DNA of 32,187 nucleotides, from assembly GCA_017934625.1 (NCBI GenBank), contig JAGBJE010000100.1, forward strand, positions 1 to 32,187, in the 5' to 3' direction. The notes under the pieces are model-generated. The model was not told where the DNA came from and ran no database searches. It saw only the letters and a list, made by a program, of their open reading frames with translations. The DNA is from Pseudobutyrivibrio sp. (lineage in GTDB: Bacteria > Bacillota > Clostridia > Lachnospirales > Lachnospiraceae). Positions 9,024-17,939 of this stretch are shown here, one piece after another (position 1 is the stretch's first letter; every line of letters starts with the position of its first letter). Position numbers and translations under genes: made by a program.

Positions 9024-10066
9024 CCATATTTATCCTCGAGTCTACCCCACTGGATGCCTGTTAATGTATCATAAAGCTTCTGGGTAAGCTCGCCTGTTTT
9101 ACCTCCATTTATTACAACAACATCATCCTTGAAACGGAGTTCGCCAACTGGTGAGATAACTGCTGCTGTTCCTGTACCGAATACTTCCTCAAGCTTGCCT
9201 TCGTGGCCTGCCTTCATAAGGTCATCAATTGCGAGGCGCTCTTCTCTAACTGTGTAACCCCAGTCTCTAAGAATATGAATCATAGAATCTCTAGTAACAC
9301 CTGGAAGAACTGTTCCTACAGTTGGAGCTGTCCAAATCTCTCCGTCGATTTTGAACATGATATTCATTGTTCCTACTTCTTCAACGTACTTTCTTTCGTT
9401 ACCGTCTAACCAAAGTACCTGTGAATATCCCATCTTTTCAGCCTTTACCTGACCTGCGATAGAACCAGCGTAGTTACCACCGCATTTTGTAAAGCCTGTA
9501 CCACCTGCAACTGCTCGTACTAATTCATTTTCTACCAAAATCTTAACTGGGTCAAGACCTGTTGCGTAATATGCTCCAACTGGACAGCAAAGAATCATAA
9601 ATTTGTATGATTTTGCCATATGTACACCAAGAGCTGCCTCTGTTGCAAACATAAATGGTCTGATGTAAAGTGATGTATCCTTCTCTCTTGGGACCCATGC
9701 TTCCTCTGTCTTAACCAATGCCTTAACAGCATCTACAAAATCCTCAACTGGGAATGCAGGCATGCAAAGTCTCTCATTAGAATTAATCATACGCTTTGCA
9801 TTCATTTCTGGTCTGAAAAGCTGAATCTTGCCATCCTCTCTACGATAAGCCTTCATACCCTCGAATGTCTCCTGAGCATAATGAAGTGTCATACACGCTG
9901 GGTCCATTTCAATAGGTCCCTCTGGAACGATTCTAGCATCATGCCAACCAACCTCTCTATCCCAATCACATATAAACATGTAATCTGTCATGTACTTACC
10001 GAAGCCTAGATTGCTCCAATCTGGCTTTTCTTTTAGTTGCTCCCTTTTTTCAAATCTGATATCCAT
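9002..10066 (-). CDS. ilvE: Branched-chain amino acid aminotransferase
   Basis: 354 residues from the chosen ATG at 10066. It transfers the amino group between glutamate and the keto acids of leucine, isoleucine and valine, using PLP. The PLP lysine is Lys194 in GFTKCGGNYAG, and EEVGTMN and GTGTAAVISP are further family motifs; this is the long BCAT form. An upstream ATG at 10102 keeps the frame, but GGAGG lies six bases before 10066, and the -10 box at 10105-10110 would put the transcript start inside or past the longer version. First gene of the ilvE/GGDEF-EAL/glyA run. Confidence 0.95.
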   Translation of the reverse strand: MDIRFEKREQLKEKPDWSNLGFGKYMTDYMFICDWDREVGWHDARIVPEGPIEMDPACMTLHYAQETFEGMKAYRREDGKIQLFRPEMNAKRMINSNERLCMPAFPVEDFVDAVKALVKTEEAWVPREKDTSLYIRPFMFATEAALGVHMAKSYKFMILCCPVGAYYATGLDPVKILVENELVRAVAGGTGFTKCGGNYAGSIAGQVKAEKMGYSQVLWLDGNERKYVEEVGTMNIMFKIDGEIWTAPTVGTVLPGVTRDSMIHILRDWGYTVREERLAIDDLMKAGHEGKLEEVFGTGTAAVISPVGELRFKDDVVVINGGKTGELTQKLYDTLTGIQWGRLEDKYGWTQVID

Positions 10067-10104
10067 ACTGTGCCTCCGCATTAACTCATCATTATTTTTC
10101 ATTT

Positions 10105-10133
10105 ATTATCTAACTTTTGCTTAATTGAGTCAA
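10105..10133 (-). promoter_or_regulatory. Promoter of ilvE
   Basis: On the minus strand TTGACT (10133-10128), a 17-base spacer and GATAAT (10110-10105) match sigma-A consensus well. Transcription should begin near 10098, giving a leader of about 30 bases before the chosen ilvE ATG. Confidence 0.75.
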
Positions 10134-10236
10134 CACTTTAACGCATTAAATTGCTAAATTTTTTATCAAGTTTTTAGCAAGTTTTTTGAACATTCTTTGA
10201 ACTTTCTGAGATTTAACGCAATCGTTACTAAATCAA

Positions 10237-10245
10237 TGCTATAAT
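10237..10245 (+). promoter_or_regulatory. Extended -10 promoter of the EAL gene
   Basis: TGC-TATAAT is a textbook extended -10 box, 32 bases before the ATG at 10277. No good -35 box lies at the right distance. It faces away from the ilvE promoter in the same 210-base gap. Confidence 0.6.
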
Positions 10246-10276
10246 CAAAAATAATACAGATAATAGGATAGAATTT

Positions 10277-12184
10277 ATGAACATTTATACTCAAGTATGC
10301 GGTCTTATCATAATCGCAATGCTCCTGTTTTTCTTTAAAAAACAACCTACTATGGGGCTAAGCTCTGAACGCCGCTTCGTCACAACTTTATATCTTATAT
10401 TAGGATGCGTAATTCTAGACATAGCATCTTGTTATTTTATAGTATATTCAGCAAGATACAGCTCATTTATAGTTTTGCTTATCTGCAAGCTATATCTTCT
10501 AAGCTTACAAGCTGTATCATTTTCTGCACTTGCATATACTATTGCTGATATATTTGACAACTTAGGTAGCAAACATGAAAAAATGCTAGGACAGCTGTTT
10601 CAATTTTGCTTCATGATAGGATTGTTCATCACCGTGTATCTTCCAGTAGATTATTACTATGATGGAGAATCACTTTACTCCTACGGGCCAGCTGCAATAG
10701 CAACATATATTCTTGTTGCTATTTATATACTGTCTGTTATTGCATCTACCGTAATACTTAAGCCTCATATTAAACAGCGTAAGATTAACGCCTTGCTTGT
10801 ATGGATGGCGATTTGGTCTATTTCGGCAATCATTCAGTTTATAAAGCCTAAGCTTTTGATTGTTAGCTTTGCAGCGTGTATAGGTGCCTTGATTATGTAC
10901 TTTGAGCTGGAAAATCCTCAGGGGGCTATTTCAAGAAAAACCGGCCATTTTAGTTCAGCTGTTATTCATGATTACTTTGAATACCTGTATCAATCTGGCA
11001 AGTCATTTTCTGTAATGATGATTTCCTTTAAGACCCTTGCGGACGCAGCTACAGAAAATAAAATGCTTCGTAAAAGTATAAACATGCTTTCCGATTTCCT
11101 TTTTAATATTGAAAGCGCCAAGGTTTTCGACACAGCTGAAGGCTATTTCCTGCTTGTGTTTGAAAACAACGATTTTATGGAAAGCACCAAATTTAAAATT
11201 GCCACCTATTTTCAATCGGTGGAGGATAATCCTGATATAGCCTATGCCTATACCCTGCTTCATCCTTACTACACCATCGTACCAGACAGTTCCATTGCTC
11301 ATAACGCCGACGAGCTAATGATGTTAATCACAAGCTTCATACCTAGCAATCACGAAACCATTGCTAAAAACGAAGTTATTATTAACTCTGAAACAATGGC
11401 TGAGCTTCGCAATCGAAAGCAGATTGAAAAGATGGTTATATCTGCAATGGAGGATGATAGAATCGAAGTTCATTATCAGCCTATTTATAATGTATCTACT
11501 TGTAAATACACTGGTGCGGAGGCTTTGGTTCGAATCAGACTTGTGGATGGTACTTTGGTATATCCAAACGATTTCATTCCTATTGTAGAAGAGACAGGAC
11601 GAATCGTTCCTCTTTCTGACAATATTTACAAAAAAGTCTTTTCATTTATGAAATCATATCGTATTGAAAAGCTTGGCATCGAAAAGGTAGAGCTTAATCT
11701 TTCAGTTAAGCAGGGTGAAAGCCCAGTGTTTGCTTCAAGAATACTAGAAGCTATTCAAAAAGACGTAATTGACCCTAAGCTTCTAAACTTTGAAATTACA
11801 GAGACCAGTTCTCTTCAAAGTAAAGAAAGCCTTGCTAAAAATATGGAAAAGCTCATAGAACACGGCATTTCATTTTCACTTGATGATTTTGGTGCAGGGT
11901 CTTCTAATTTGAACTATATCATTGATATGCCTGTTGAGCTTGTTAAGCTTGATAAGCATCTGACGGAAGAATATTTTATTAATCCTAAGGCTCAGGCTAT
12001 CGTAAAGACTGTCGTAGAAATGGCTCATTCAATGGGGCTAAGGATCATTGCAGAAGGTATAGAACGCGAAGATCAGCTAGAGGCCATGAAGGCTCTGGGA
12101 ATTGATTACCTGCAAGGCTACTACTTCTCTTATCCTTTACCTGAGCATGAGTTTTTAAAATTTATACAAGAGAATAATTTATAA
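10277..12184 (+). CDS. Membrane-bound EAL phosphodiesterase with degenerate GGDEF
   Basis: 635 residues. About six to seven hydrophobic segments occupy residues 5-208, making a membrane sensor region. A degenerate GGDEF-like domain follows (about 220-370), with AEGYF at 287-291 where GGDEF would be, so it should not make c-di-GMP. The EAL domain (about 385-632) keeps all usual residues: E415, N474, E507, D536/D537, K557, E593 and E596 in AEGIE, and Q613. It should hydrolyse c-di-GMP at the inner face of the membrane. The ribosome site (AGGATAG) is weak. It is divergent from the ilvE-GGDEF operon and followed after 18 bases by a flavin-reductase-like gene. The signal it senses is unknown. Confidence 0.9.
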   Translation: MNIYTQVCGLIIIAMLLFFFKKQPTMGLSSERRFVTTLYLILGCVILDIASCYFIVYSARYSSFIVLLICKLYLLSLQAVSFSALAYTIADIFDNLGSKHEKMLGQLFQFCFMIGLFITVYLPVDYYYDGESLYSYGPAAIATYILVAIYILSVIASTVILKPHIKQRKINALLVWMAIWSISAIIQFIKPKLLIVSFAACIGALIMYFELENPQGAISRKTGHFSSAVIHDYFEYLYQSGKSFSVMMISFKTLADAATENKMLRKSINMLSDFLFNIESAKVFDTAEGYFLLVFENNDFMESTKFKIATYFQSVEDNPDIAYAYTLLHPYYTIVPDSSIAHNADELMMLITSFIPSNHETIAKNEVIINSETMAELRNRKQIEKMVISAMEDDRIEVHYQPIYNVSTCKYTGAEALVRIRLVDGTLVYPNDFIPIVEETGRIVPLSDNIYKKVFSFMKSYRIEKLGIEKVELNLSVKQGESPVFASRILEAIQKDVIDPKLLNFEITETSSLQSKESLAKNMEKLIEHGISFSLDDFGAGSSNLNYIIDMPVELVKLDKHLTEEYFINPKAQAIVKTVVEMAHSMGLRIIAEGIEREDQLEAMKALGIDYLQGYYFSYPLPEHEFLKFIQENNL

Positions 12185-12202
12185 TAGAAAGCGAGGAATA
12201 TT

Positions 12203-12727
12203 ATGCATACCTTTCAACCTTATCCAATTGACATGCTAGAATGGAATCCTATTCAAAAGGTAGCAGATGAAGGCATCGCCATAGTTGCCGAAGCTGATGG
12301 AGTCGTCAATGCAATGTCTTCTCACAATGGTGGTGTTGGTCACATGTGGGGAAAGAACGTAGTCTACGCATTCTTAAGAAACACCAGATACACCAAGGAG
12401 CTACTAGATAAGAGTGAATACTTCTCTGCCTGCTTTTTTGATATGAACGACAAAAACAATGTGCAGCTTATGAAGGTTTTAGACCAGCTTTCCGGCAGAA
12501 ACGAAGATAAGCTTCATCTTTGCCATGTTAGTATTGAACACGCAATGAATGCTCCATACATTGATGATGCCAACTTTATCATTCTTTGCAGAAAAATTGC
12601 TGCTGTACCAATGACTGAGAATACTATATTGGATGAAAAGATTTTAAATGAAAATTATACAGCAAAGCATTTAGATGATTTCCACACTATGTATGTGGGA
12701 GAGATATTAGATATTAGGGCTAGATAA
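12203..12727 (+). CDS. Flavin reductase-like FMN-binding protein
   Basis: 174 residues. The opening part (AIVAEADGVVNAMSSHNGGVGHMWGKNVV) and the later FIILCRKIAAVP resemble the FMN-binding split-barrel fold of flavin reductase-like and pyridoxamine-oxidase-like proteins common in Lachnospiraceae. It has no signal peptide or membrane segment, so it is probably cytosolic. The electron donor and acceptor are unknown. GAGGA lies six bases upstream of the ATG. It sits 18 bases after the EAL gene, so the two are probably co-transcribed, ending at the hairpin 12732-12756. A functional link to c-di-GMP is not established. Confidence 0.75.
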   Translation: MHTFQPYPIDMLEWNPIQKVADEGIAIVAEADGVVNAMSSHNGGVGHMWGKNVVYAFLRNTRYTKELLDKSEYFSACFFDMNDKNNVQLMKVLDQLSGRNEDKLHLCHVSIEHAMNAPYIDDANFIILCRKIAAVPMTENTILDEKILNENYTAKHLDDFHTMYVGEILDIRAR

Positions 12728-12731
12728 AATA

Positions 12732-12764
12732 AGCCTTCCCCCAGAGGGGGAAGGCTATTTTTTT
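12732..12764. terminator. Two-way terminator between the flavin-reductase-like gene and echF
   Basis: AGCCTTCCCCC-AGA-GGGGGAAGGCT is a perfect 11-base stem. Seven Ts follow on the plus strand; a weaker TTATTTT run follows on the minus strand. It can stop the plus-strand pair and the ech operon. The hairpin is identical to the 3' half of the repeat at 19387-19434. Confidence 0.88.
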
Positions 12765-13158
12765 ATGCCTGTGGCTGTGCAGCTGGCTGTGCAGGTGCCT
12801 TTGGCTTTGGTGGTTCGTAAGGAACCTCTACTGAGTAGTTAAACTTCTCAGGGCCTGGCTCCTGGTAGCCTGGTGTGATAGATAAGCACTTCTTTGGGCA
12901 CTTCTCTACACAATATCCACACTGTACGCAGTCAAAACGGTTGATAGACCAAGTCTTTCCTGCTCTGTCAACTGTGATTGCCCCTGGAGGGCAGCTGCGC
13001 ATACACATTCCGCAAAGGATACACTGATCCTTGTTAATATCTACATGGCCTCTTGTGCGCTCTGGGTACTCTCTTGGTACAAAAGGATACTGAGTAGTAG
13101 CAGGCTCAGAGAAGAGGTTCTTTAAAACTTGTTTAGTAAATGGTAAAAATTGTCCCAT
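12763..13158 (-). CDS. echF: Ech hydrogenase subunit F, 2[4Fe-4S] ferredoxin-like
   Basis: 131 residues, related to NuoI. Two clusters are visible: C46-C49-C52 with C56, and C77-C80-C83 with C87, each followed by Pro. It carries electrons from soluble ferredoxin toward the small subunit EchC. The last 20 residues are rich in Pro, Ala and Gln (PPKPKAPAQPAAQPQA), an unstructured tail that NuoI cores lack. It starts after AAAGGAG, 18 bases downstream of echE. Last gene of the operon; its stop codon lies next to the shared terminator. Confidence 0.93.
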   Translation of the reverse strand: MGQFLPFTKQVLKNLFSEPATTQYPFVPREYPERTRGHVDINKDQCILCGMCMRSCPPGAITVDRAGKTWSINRFDCVQCGYCVEKCPKKCLSITPGYQEPGPEKFNYSVEVPYEPPKPKAPAQPAAQPQA

Positions 13159-13176
13159 TTTAGACTCCTTTCTGAA

Positions 13177-14256
13177 TTATCGCTCTGTACAGCTGATACA
13201 TGGGTCGATAGTGAGTACGAGAAGTGGCACGTCACCGTACTGGCATCCCTGCAATGTCTGTGTAAGTGCTGGGATGTTAGCAAATGTAGGTGTGCGGACT
13301 CTGAATCTATCCAAGAACTTAGTGCCGTTGGCACGTACGTGATAGAATGCCTCACCACGTGGCTGCTCTACGCGGATGAATGACTCACCATTTGGCATAC
13401 CAGTAACCTTTGTATTGATTTCTGTATCAGGAATCTTAGCAACACACTGTCTGATGATATCGATTGACTGGAAAAGCTCTCCGATACGTACCTCACAACG
13501 AGCGTATGAATCGCAGTTGTTAGAAGTAATTACATCGAAATCAATATCGTTGTATGCTGCATAGCCATTCTTTCTCATATCAACGTTGATACCAGAAGCT
13601 CTCATCATAGGGCCTACAGCGCCACGACGAATAGCATCCTCACCAGTGATGATACCAACATCTACAAGACGGCTCTTAACTGTGTAATCGTTAAGGAAGA
13701 TGCTTGTTGTCTCACGGATTTCCTTCTCCATATCATCAAGCTTCTTAACGAATTCCTTAAGCATATCATTTGGCATGTCCTTAAGAACACCACCGATTGT
13801 GTTTACAGAGAAAATAACACGTCCACCTGTTGATGCCTCGAACATATCAAGAATGTTCTCACGAAGTCTCCATGAATGCATGAAGAGTGACTCGAATCCG
13901 AATCCATCAGCAAGTAAGCCTAACCATAATAAGTGGCTGTGAAGACGGCTCATCTCTGCCCAGATTGTACGAAGATAATCTGCACGACGAGGAACCTCTA
14001 CATTCATGATATCCTCTACTGCCATACAGTAGCCCATACCATGCATGAATGAGCAGATACCGCAGATACGCTCTGCAACGTATACCATCTCGTTAAAATC
14101 CTTTTTGCTTGTAAGACTCTCAAGACCTCTGTGAATAAATCCAATAGAAGGAATAGCAGCTAAAACCTTCTCGTCCTCCAAAACTAAATCAAGATGAATA
14201 GGCTCTGGAAGAACAGGGTGCTGTGGGCCGTAAGGTACTATACTTCTTTTTCCCAT
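13177..14256 (-). CDS. echE: Ech hydrogenase large (Ni-Fe) subunit E
   Basis: 359 residues, related to NuoD, but with the four Ni-Fe cysteines that complex I lacks: C65-x2-C68 in RICGIC and C353-x2-C356 in DPCISCTER. This shows a true hydrogenase catalytic subunit, which reduces protons to H2 or the reverse on the cytosolic side. The protein ends three residues after Cys356, so there is no C-terminal tail to be cut off by a maturation protease, as described for some energy-converting hydrogenases. GGAGG lies eight bases before the ATG, overlapping the end of echD. Confidence 0.96.
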   Translation of the reverse strand: MGKRSIVPYGPQHPVLPEPIHLDLVLEDEKVLAAIPSIGFIHRGLESLTSKKDFNEMVYVAERICGICSFMHGMGYCMAVEDIMNVEVPRRADYLRTIWAEMSRLHSHLLWLGLLADGFGFESLFMHSWRLRENILDMFEASTGGRVIFSVNTIGGVLKDMPNDMLKEFVKKLDDMEKEIRETTSIFLNDYTVKSRLVDVGIITGEDAIRRGAVGPMMRASGINVDMRKNGYAAYNDIDFDVITSNNCDSYARCEVRIGELFQSIDIIRQCVAKIPDTEINTKVTGMPNGESFIRVEQPRGEAFYHVRANGTKFLDRFRVRTPTFANIPALTQTLQGCQYGDVPLLVLTIDPCISCTER

Positions 14257-14257
14257 G

Positions 14258-14620
14258 CTACTTGTCCTCCTTTTCCATAAATGGTGTCTCTACATCGATA
14301 CGATAAAGCTTGTCATGTAAATCAACCTTAATGTTTTCTACGTTAAGTCCCCAAAGCTCGTGCATCTCGTTCTCATAATAGATAGCTGACTTGTAAACAC
14401 GAGAGATTGATGGAACCTCCTCATCCTTTTCAACGATGAGTCTATAGTTTGCGAAATCATATCCATTTGCAAATGAATATGTTACCTCGTAATGATTTTC
14501 TGCCTTAGGGAAAGAGCAGCAAATCTGGCAAAGTCTCCAAAGAGCATTCTTCTTTTCCATGATAACCTGGAGGAGCTCAGCCTTATCAATTAAATATAAA
14601 TCTTTTTTAATCTCTTGCAT
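14258..14620 (-). CDS. echD: Ech hydrogenase subunit D (NuoC-like)
   Basis: 120 residues. The segment YYENEMHELWGLNVEN matches the 30-kDa NuoC family pattern (E-R-E-x-x-D-x-F/L-G). EchD is an accessory peripheral subunit that packs against EchE and has no cofactor. AGGAGG lies before the ATG, and the stop codon is one base before the echE ATG. Its position between C and E is the standard echABCDEF order. Confidence 0.9.
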   Translation of the reverse strand: MQEIKKDLYLIDKAELLQVIMEKKNALWRLCQICCSFPKAENHYEVTYSFANGYDFANYRLIVEKDEEVPSISRVYKSAIYYENEMHELWGLNVENIKVDLHDKLYRIDVETPFMEKEDK

Positions 14621-14629
14621 ATTTTCCTC

Positions 14630-15067
14630 CTACTTTTCAGCTGCCTTAAGAGCCTCAGCCTTCTCCTTGAAGAGTGCTACGCCCTTAACAACACCATCGA
14701 TGATTGACTCTGGACGAGCTGCACATCCTGGAACATAGATATCAACAGGAATAACTGTGTCTGCTCCACCCTTGATGTTGTAGCATTCCTTGAAAATTCC
14801 GCCTGTACATGCACATGTACCAACAGCGATAACTACCTTTGGCTGTGGCATCTGCTCATAAATCTGCTTAACAACAGATTCGTTCTGAGAGTTGATACCA
14901 CCAGTAATAAGGAAAATATCAGCATGCATTGGGTTACCTGTGTTGATAACACCGAAACGCTCCACGTCGTAAACTGGAGTAGTACATGCCAAAACCTCTA
15001 TATCACATCCATTACAGCTACTTCCATCATAGTGGAGTAGCCATGGTGATTTATGTATTGTACTCAT
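14630..15067 (-). CDS. echC: Ech hydrogenase small subunit C (NuoB-like)
   Basis: 145 residues. The four cysteines of the proximal [4Fe-4S] cluster are Cys18 and Cys21 (SSCNGCDIE), Cys85 (VGTCACTGG) and Cys115 (VPGCAARPE). It passes electrons from EchF to the Ni-Fe site in EchE. GGAGG lies before the ATG. The short length, with no twin-arginine signal, fits the group 4 membrane hydrogenases, where the peripheral arm faces the cytosol. Confidence 0.95.
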   Translation of the reverse strand: MSTIHKSPWLLHYDGSSCNGCDIEVLACTTPVYDVERFGVINTGNPMHADIFLITGGINSQNESVVKQIYEQMPQPKVVIAVGTCACTGGIFKECYNIKGGADTVIPVDIYVPGCAARPESIIDGVVKGVALFKEKAEALKAAEK

Positions 15068-15091
15068 TTCTATTCCTCCTATTAATAAACA

Positions 15092-15964
15092 TTAACCCAT
15101 AATAATCTCTAGTAAGAAGAGATTCATGCCTGCTGCGATGATTGTAACGCCCCAAGCAAGCTTAAGCATAAGCTGCCACTTAACTCTCGCTGATGTATTG
15201 TCGATGAGAATCTCAAGGAACCATACAACAAGGATAGCAATAATAGCACCTACAATAGAAACAGGGTTTGAGTTAAGGAAGAATAATCCAACTATACCAA
15301 GTAAGATGGCATTCTCATACCACTCGGCAAGTGTAACCATTCCGTATTCCTTACCAACCATCTCTGAAGTAACACCCTTGATAACTTCCTGATGTGCATG
15401 ATGACTAGTTGCAATATCAAATGGTGACTTTCTAAACTTGATTGTAAGAATAAATACAAATCCTACGAAAAATCCTGGTAAGTAAACAATGTTAGAAATT
15501 GCAGAGCCTGCAATGATTTCGTTAACATTGAATGTCTTTGTTGCAAGGTAGAAACCAACAGCAACAAGTAATTCCATTGGCTCACATGACATAATCTGAA
15601 CAAGCTCTCTGTGAGTACCCTGAGCAGAGTATGGTGAGTGAGTTGATGTTGAAGCAAGGATTAAGAACATTGCTGCTGTAGAAAGTGAAAATACAACAAG
15701 CAATATATCAAATCCACCAAAGAAAAGGATACCTGACAAAACAATGAATACTAAGTATGAACGAATCATAAATAGCTGTGACTTGTTAGCTGTTAAAAAT
15801 TCCTTTTCGAATAACTTCTTTAAATCGAAGAATGGCTGCAATACAGATGGTCCTCTTCTTCCCTGCATACGAGCAGAAATCTTTCTATCAAAGCCATCTA
15901 ATAAACCGATAACGAAAGGTGCAAGGATTACATAAAGTACTGCAATAATAATACGTTCTGTCAT
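15092..15964 (-). CDS. echB: Ech hydrogenase membrane subunit B (NuoH-like)
   Basis: 290 residues with about eight membrane segments. The cytosolic loop MQGRRGPSVLQPFFDLKKLFEKE (34-56) is typical of NuoH/EchB, and FRKSPFDIATSHHAHQE is the second conserved loop. EchB anchors the peripheral arm to the ion-pumping part. It starts on the A of the echA stop codon (TAATG), with GGAGG inside the end of echA, so translation is coupled. Confidence 0.94.
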   Translation of the reverse strand: MTERIIIAVLYVILAPFVIGLLDGFDRKISARMQGRRGPSVLQPFFDLKKLFEKEFLTANKSQLFMIRSYLVFIVLSGILFFGGFDILLVVFSLSTAAMFLILASTSTHSPYSAQGTHRELVQIMSCEPMELLVAVGFYLATKTFNVNEIIAGSAISNIVYLPGFFVGFVFILTIKFRKSPFDIATSHHAHQEVIKGVTSEMVGKEYGMVTLAEWYENAILLGIVGLFFLNSNPVSIVGAIIAILVVWFLEILIDNTSARVKWQLMLKLAWGVTIIAAGMNLFLLEIIMG

Positions 15965-17913
15965 TAGAATGCACCTCCTATCACAATAATCATGTATACA
16001 ATGATGATGAATGTTGAAATCATAATTGCTGGTGTGAATAACTTCTTCTCACCCATGATGTCTTCCATGTAGAAGTTAGAGATGTGCATCTCCTTAGGGT
16101 CACCTGTTGATGAAACGAAGTTGAAGTTATCACCACAGTTAGCACCACCCATGTATGTAATAACTTCTTTAGCCTTAGAATTCTTTGTCATTAAGTAGTT
16201 AATGAATGGAATTACAAATACGCCAACAAGTAATACGATCATGATAACAATATTCTGGTATGAGATAACCTGTACATCTGTACCGAACATCTCATTTGTC
16301 ATTGGCTTAAGCACGTTAGCTGAAAGCCATGGGAATCCAAGAATAAGAGCAACCATCATGATTGCGTGGAAGAACATTGAGATGTACTCGTTCTTCTTTG
16401 TAAGGTCTCTTGACTTCTCCTTACCAGAAGCGCCAAGAATCTTTGACATCCACTTTGTCCAGTAGAACATTGTTGTAGCTGAACCGAAGCAAATGAAAAG
16501 TACCATAAGTGTTGATACATATACTGAGCTTGTATCGATGAATGCCTTAAGTGCTGCCCACTTAGAAATAAGCATACCAAATGGAGCAAGGAACATTCCT
16601 GCGATACCAATCATAAGTACAACTGCAAGCTTAGGGAAGAGTGAAATCAATCCCTGCATATCCTCAACATCACGGCTACCTGTTGTGTTTTCGATAGCAC
16701 CAACGCACTGGAAGAGCATTGACTTAGATACTGCGTGGAAAATTACAAGGAATACTGCTGCCCAGATTGTTTCCTCATAACCACAGCCTGTACATGCAAC
16801 GATAAGACCAAGGTTAGAGATTGTAGAGTAAGCAAGTACCTTCTTTCCGTCTGAAACTGAAATAGCAAGGCAAGATGCTGCAAGGAATGTGAAGCCACCA
16901 ATAAGGGCTACCATGTTACCTACATAGTTATCAGCCATTGCCATTGAAATACGAATAAGAAGATATACACCAGCCTTAACCATTGTTGCACTGTGAAGAA
17001 GTGCTGATGAAGGTGTAGGTGCTACCATGGCGCCAAGTAACCATCCTGAGAATGGGAACTGAGCTGACTTTGTAAGTGCTGCAAATGCAAGGCAAGCGAT
17101 TGGAAGTAAGCATAATGTACCAGGAATGCCCATATACTTGCTAACAATTGCAATATCAATAAGATCGTAAAGATTAACAGTTTTGAATACTAAAATACCA
17201 ATTGCGATTGCTGCTGCAATACCGCAACCACCAAGAAGGTTCATCCATAAAGCCTTGAATGAATTGTTGATTGCCTCCTCTGTACGAGTGTAACCAATGA
17301 GCAAGAATGATGTAACTGATGTGATTTCCCAGAAGAAATACATCCAGATAAGACTCTGTGAAAATACAAGGCCAAACATTGCTCCAAAGAATACGAAAAT
17401 CATTGCAAGGAAGAAGCTACGTCTGTCTGTAAGCTCCTTGTGATGATGGATGTGATAACCATGCATGTAACCTACAGCATAGATGCCGATTAATGAACCT
17501 ACTACACCGATGATAAGAATCATAACAAGTGTAAGCCAGTCAAAACGAAGGGCTGGAAGCTCTTTAACCTCTGGTCCAAAAAGCTCAAGTGCTGCAACAA
17601 GTAATGTCTGTACTATTGCGAGCAGTGAAATAACCCCCTTCTTGTACTTGAATGAAAGATATGTGATAAGACACATCAAGAAGATATCGCCAACTAAGAT
17701 TACTTCATCGAAGACCTCTCTATATGGCAAATCAAAACTCGTGGTCTGGCCACCAGCCATAAACCACTTAAATGCTGTGAAAACCGAAAGTGCAATAACG
17801 ATTCCACAACCGAGATAGACGAAGAATGCTCTGCACTTAGAATTGTGAATAACTGCAGGCAAAATCGCCCAGAGAAATGGTAAACAGATCAAAGCTGCTA
17901 CTAACATTTCCAT
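15964..17913 (-). CDS. echA: Ech hydrogenase membrane subunit A (NuoL/Mrp antiporter-like)
   Basis: 649 residues with about 16 predicted membrane segments. The antiporter signature LLHSATMVKAGVYLLIR, with its membrane lysine, lies in the middle, as in NuoL, MrpA/D and HycC proteins. EchA is thought to move protons or sodium across the membrane, driven by ferredoxin-dependent H2 formation. AGGAGG lies before the ATG at 17913. First gene of the ech operon. Which ion is pumped cannot be told from this sequence. Confidence 0.95.
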   Translation of the reverse strand: MEMLVAALICLPFLWAILPAVIHNSKCRAFFVYLGCGIVIALSVFTAFKWFMAGGQTTSFDLPYREVFDEVILVGDIFLMCLITYLSFKYKKGVISLLAIVQTLLVAALELFGPEVKELPALRFDWLTLVMILIIGVVGSLIGIYAVGYMHGYHIHHHKELTDRRSFFLAMIFVFFGAMFGLVFSQSLIWMYFFWEITSVTSFLLIGYTRTEEAINNSFKALWMNLLGGCGIAAAIAIGILVFKTVNLYDLIDIAIVSKYMGIPGTLCLLPIACLAFAALTKSAQFPFSGWLLGAMVAPTPSSALLHSATMVKAGVYLLIRISMAMADNYVGNMVALIGGFTFLAASCLAISVSDGKKVLAYSTISNLGLIVACTGCGYEETIWAAVFLVIFHAVSKSMLFQCVGAIENTTGSRDVEDMQGLISLFPKLAVVLMIGIAGMFLAPFGMLISKWAALKAFIDTSSVYVSTLMVLFICFGSATTMFYWTKWMSKILGASGKEKSRDLTKKNEYISMFFHAIMMVALILGFPWLSANVLKPMTNEMFGTDVQVISYQNIVIMIVLLVGVFVIPFINYLMTKNSKAKEVITYMGGANCGDNFNFVSSTGDPKEMHISNFYMEDIMGEKKLFTPAIMISTFIIIVYMIIVIGGAF

Positions 17914-17939
17914 CCTTATTTCCTCCTTTTTACTTTAGC

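Noticed and set aside
10067-10102. Longer ilvE start with 12 extra residues
   Set aside because: GGAGG is placed correctly for 10066, and the promoter -10 box would leave little or no leader for 10102.
13177-14256. Calling the NuoD-like subunit part of respiratory complex I
   Set aside because: Both Ni-binding CxxC pairs are present, and NuoE/F/G genes are missing.
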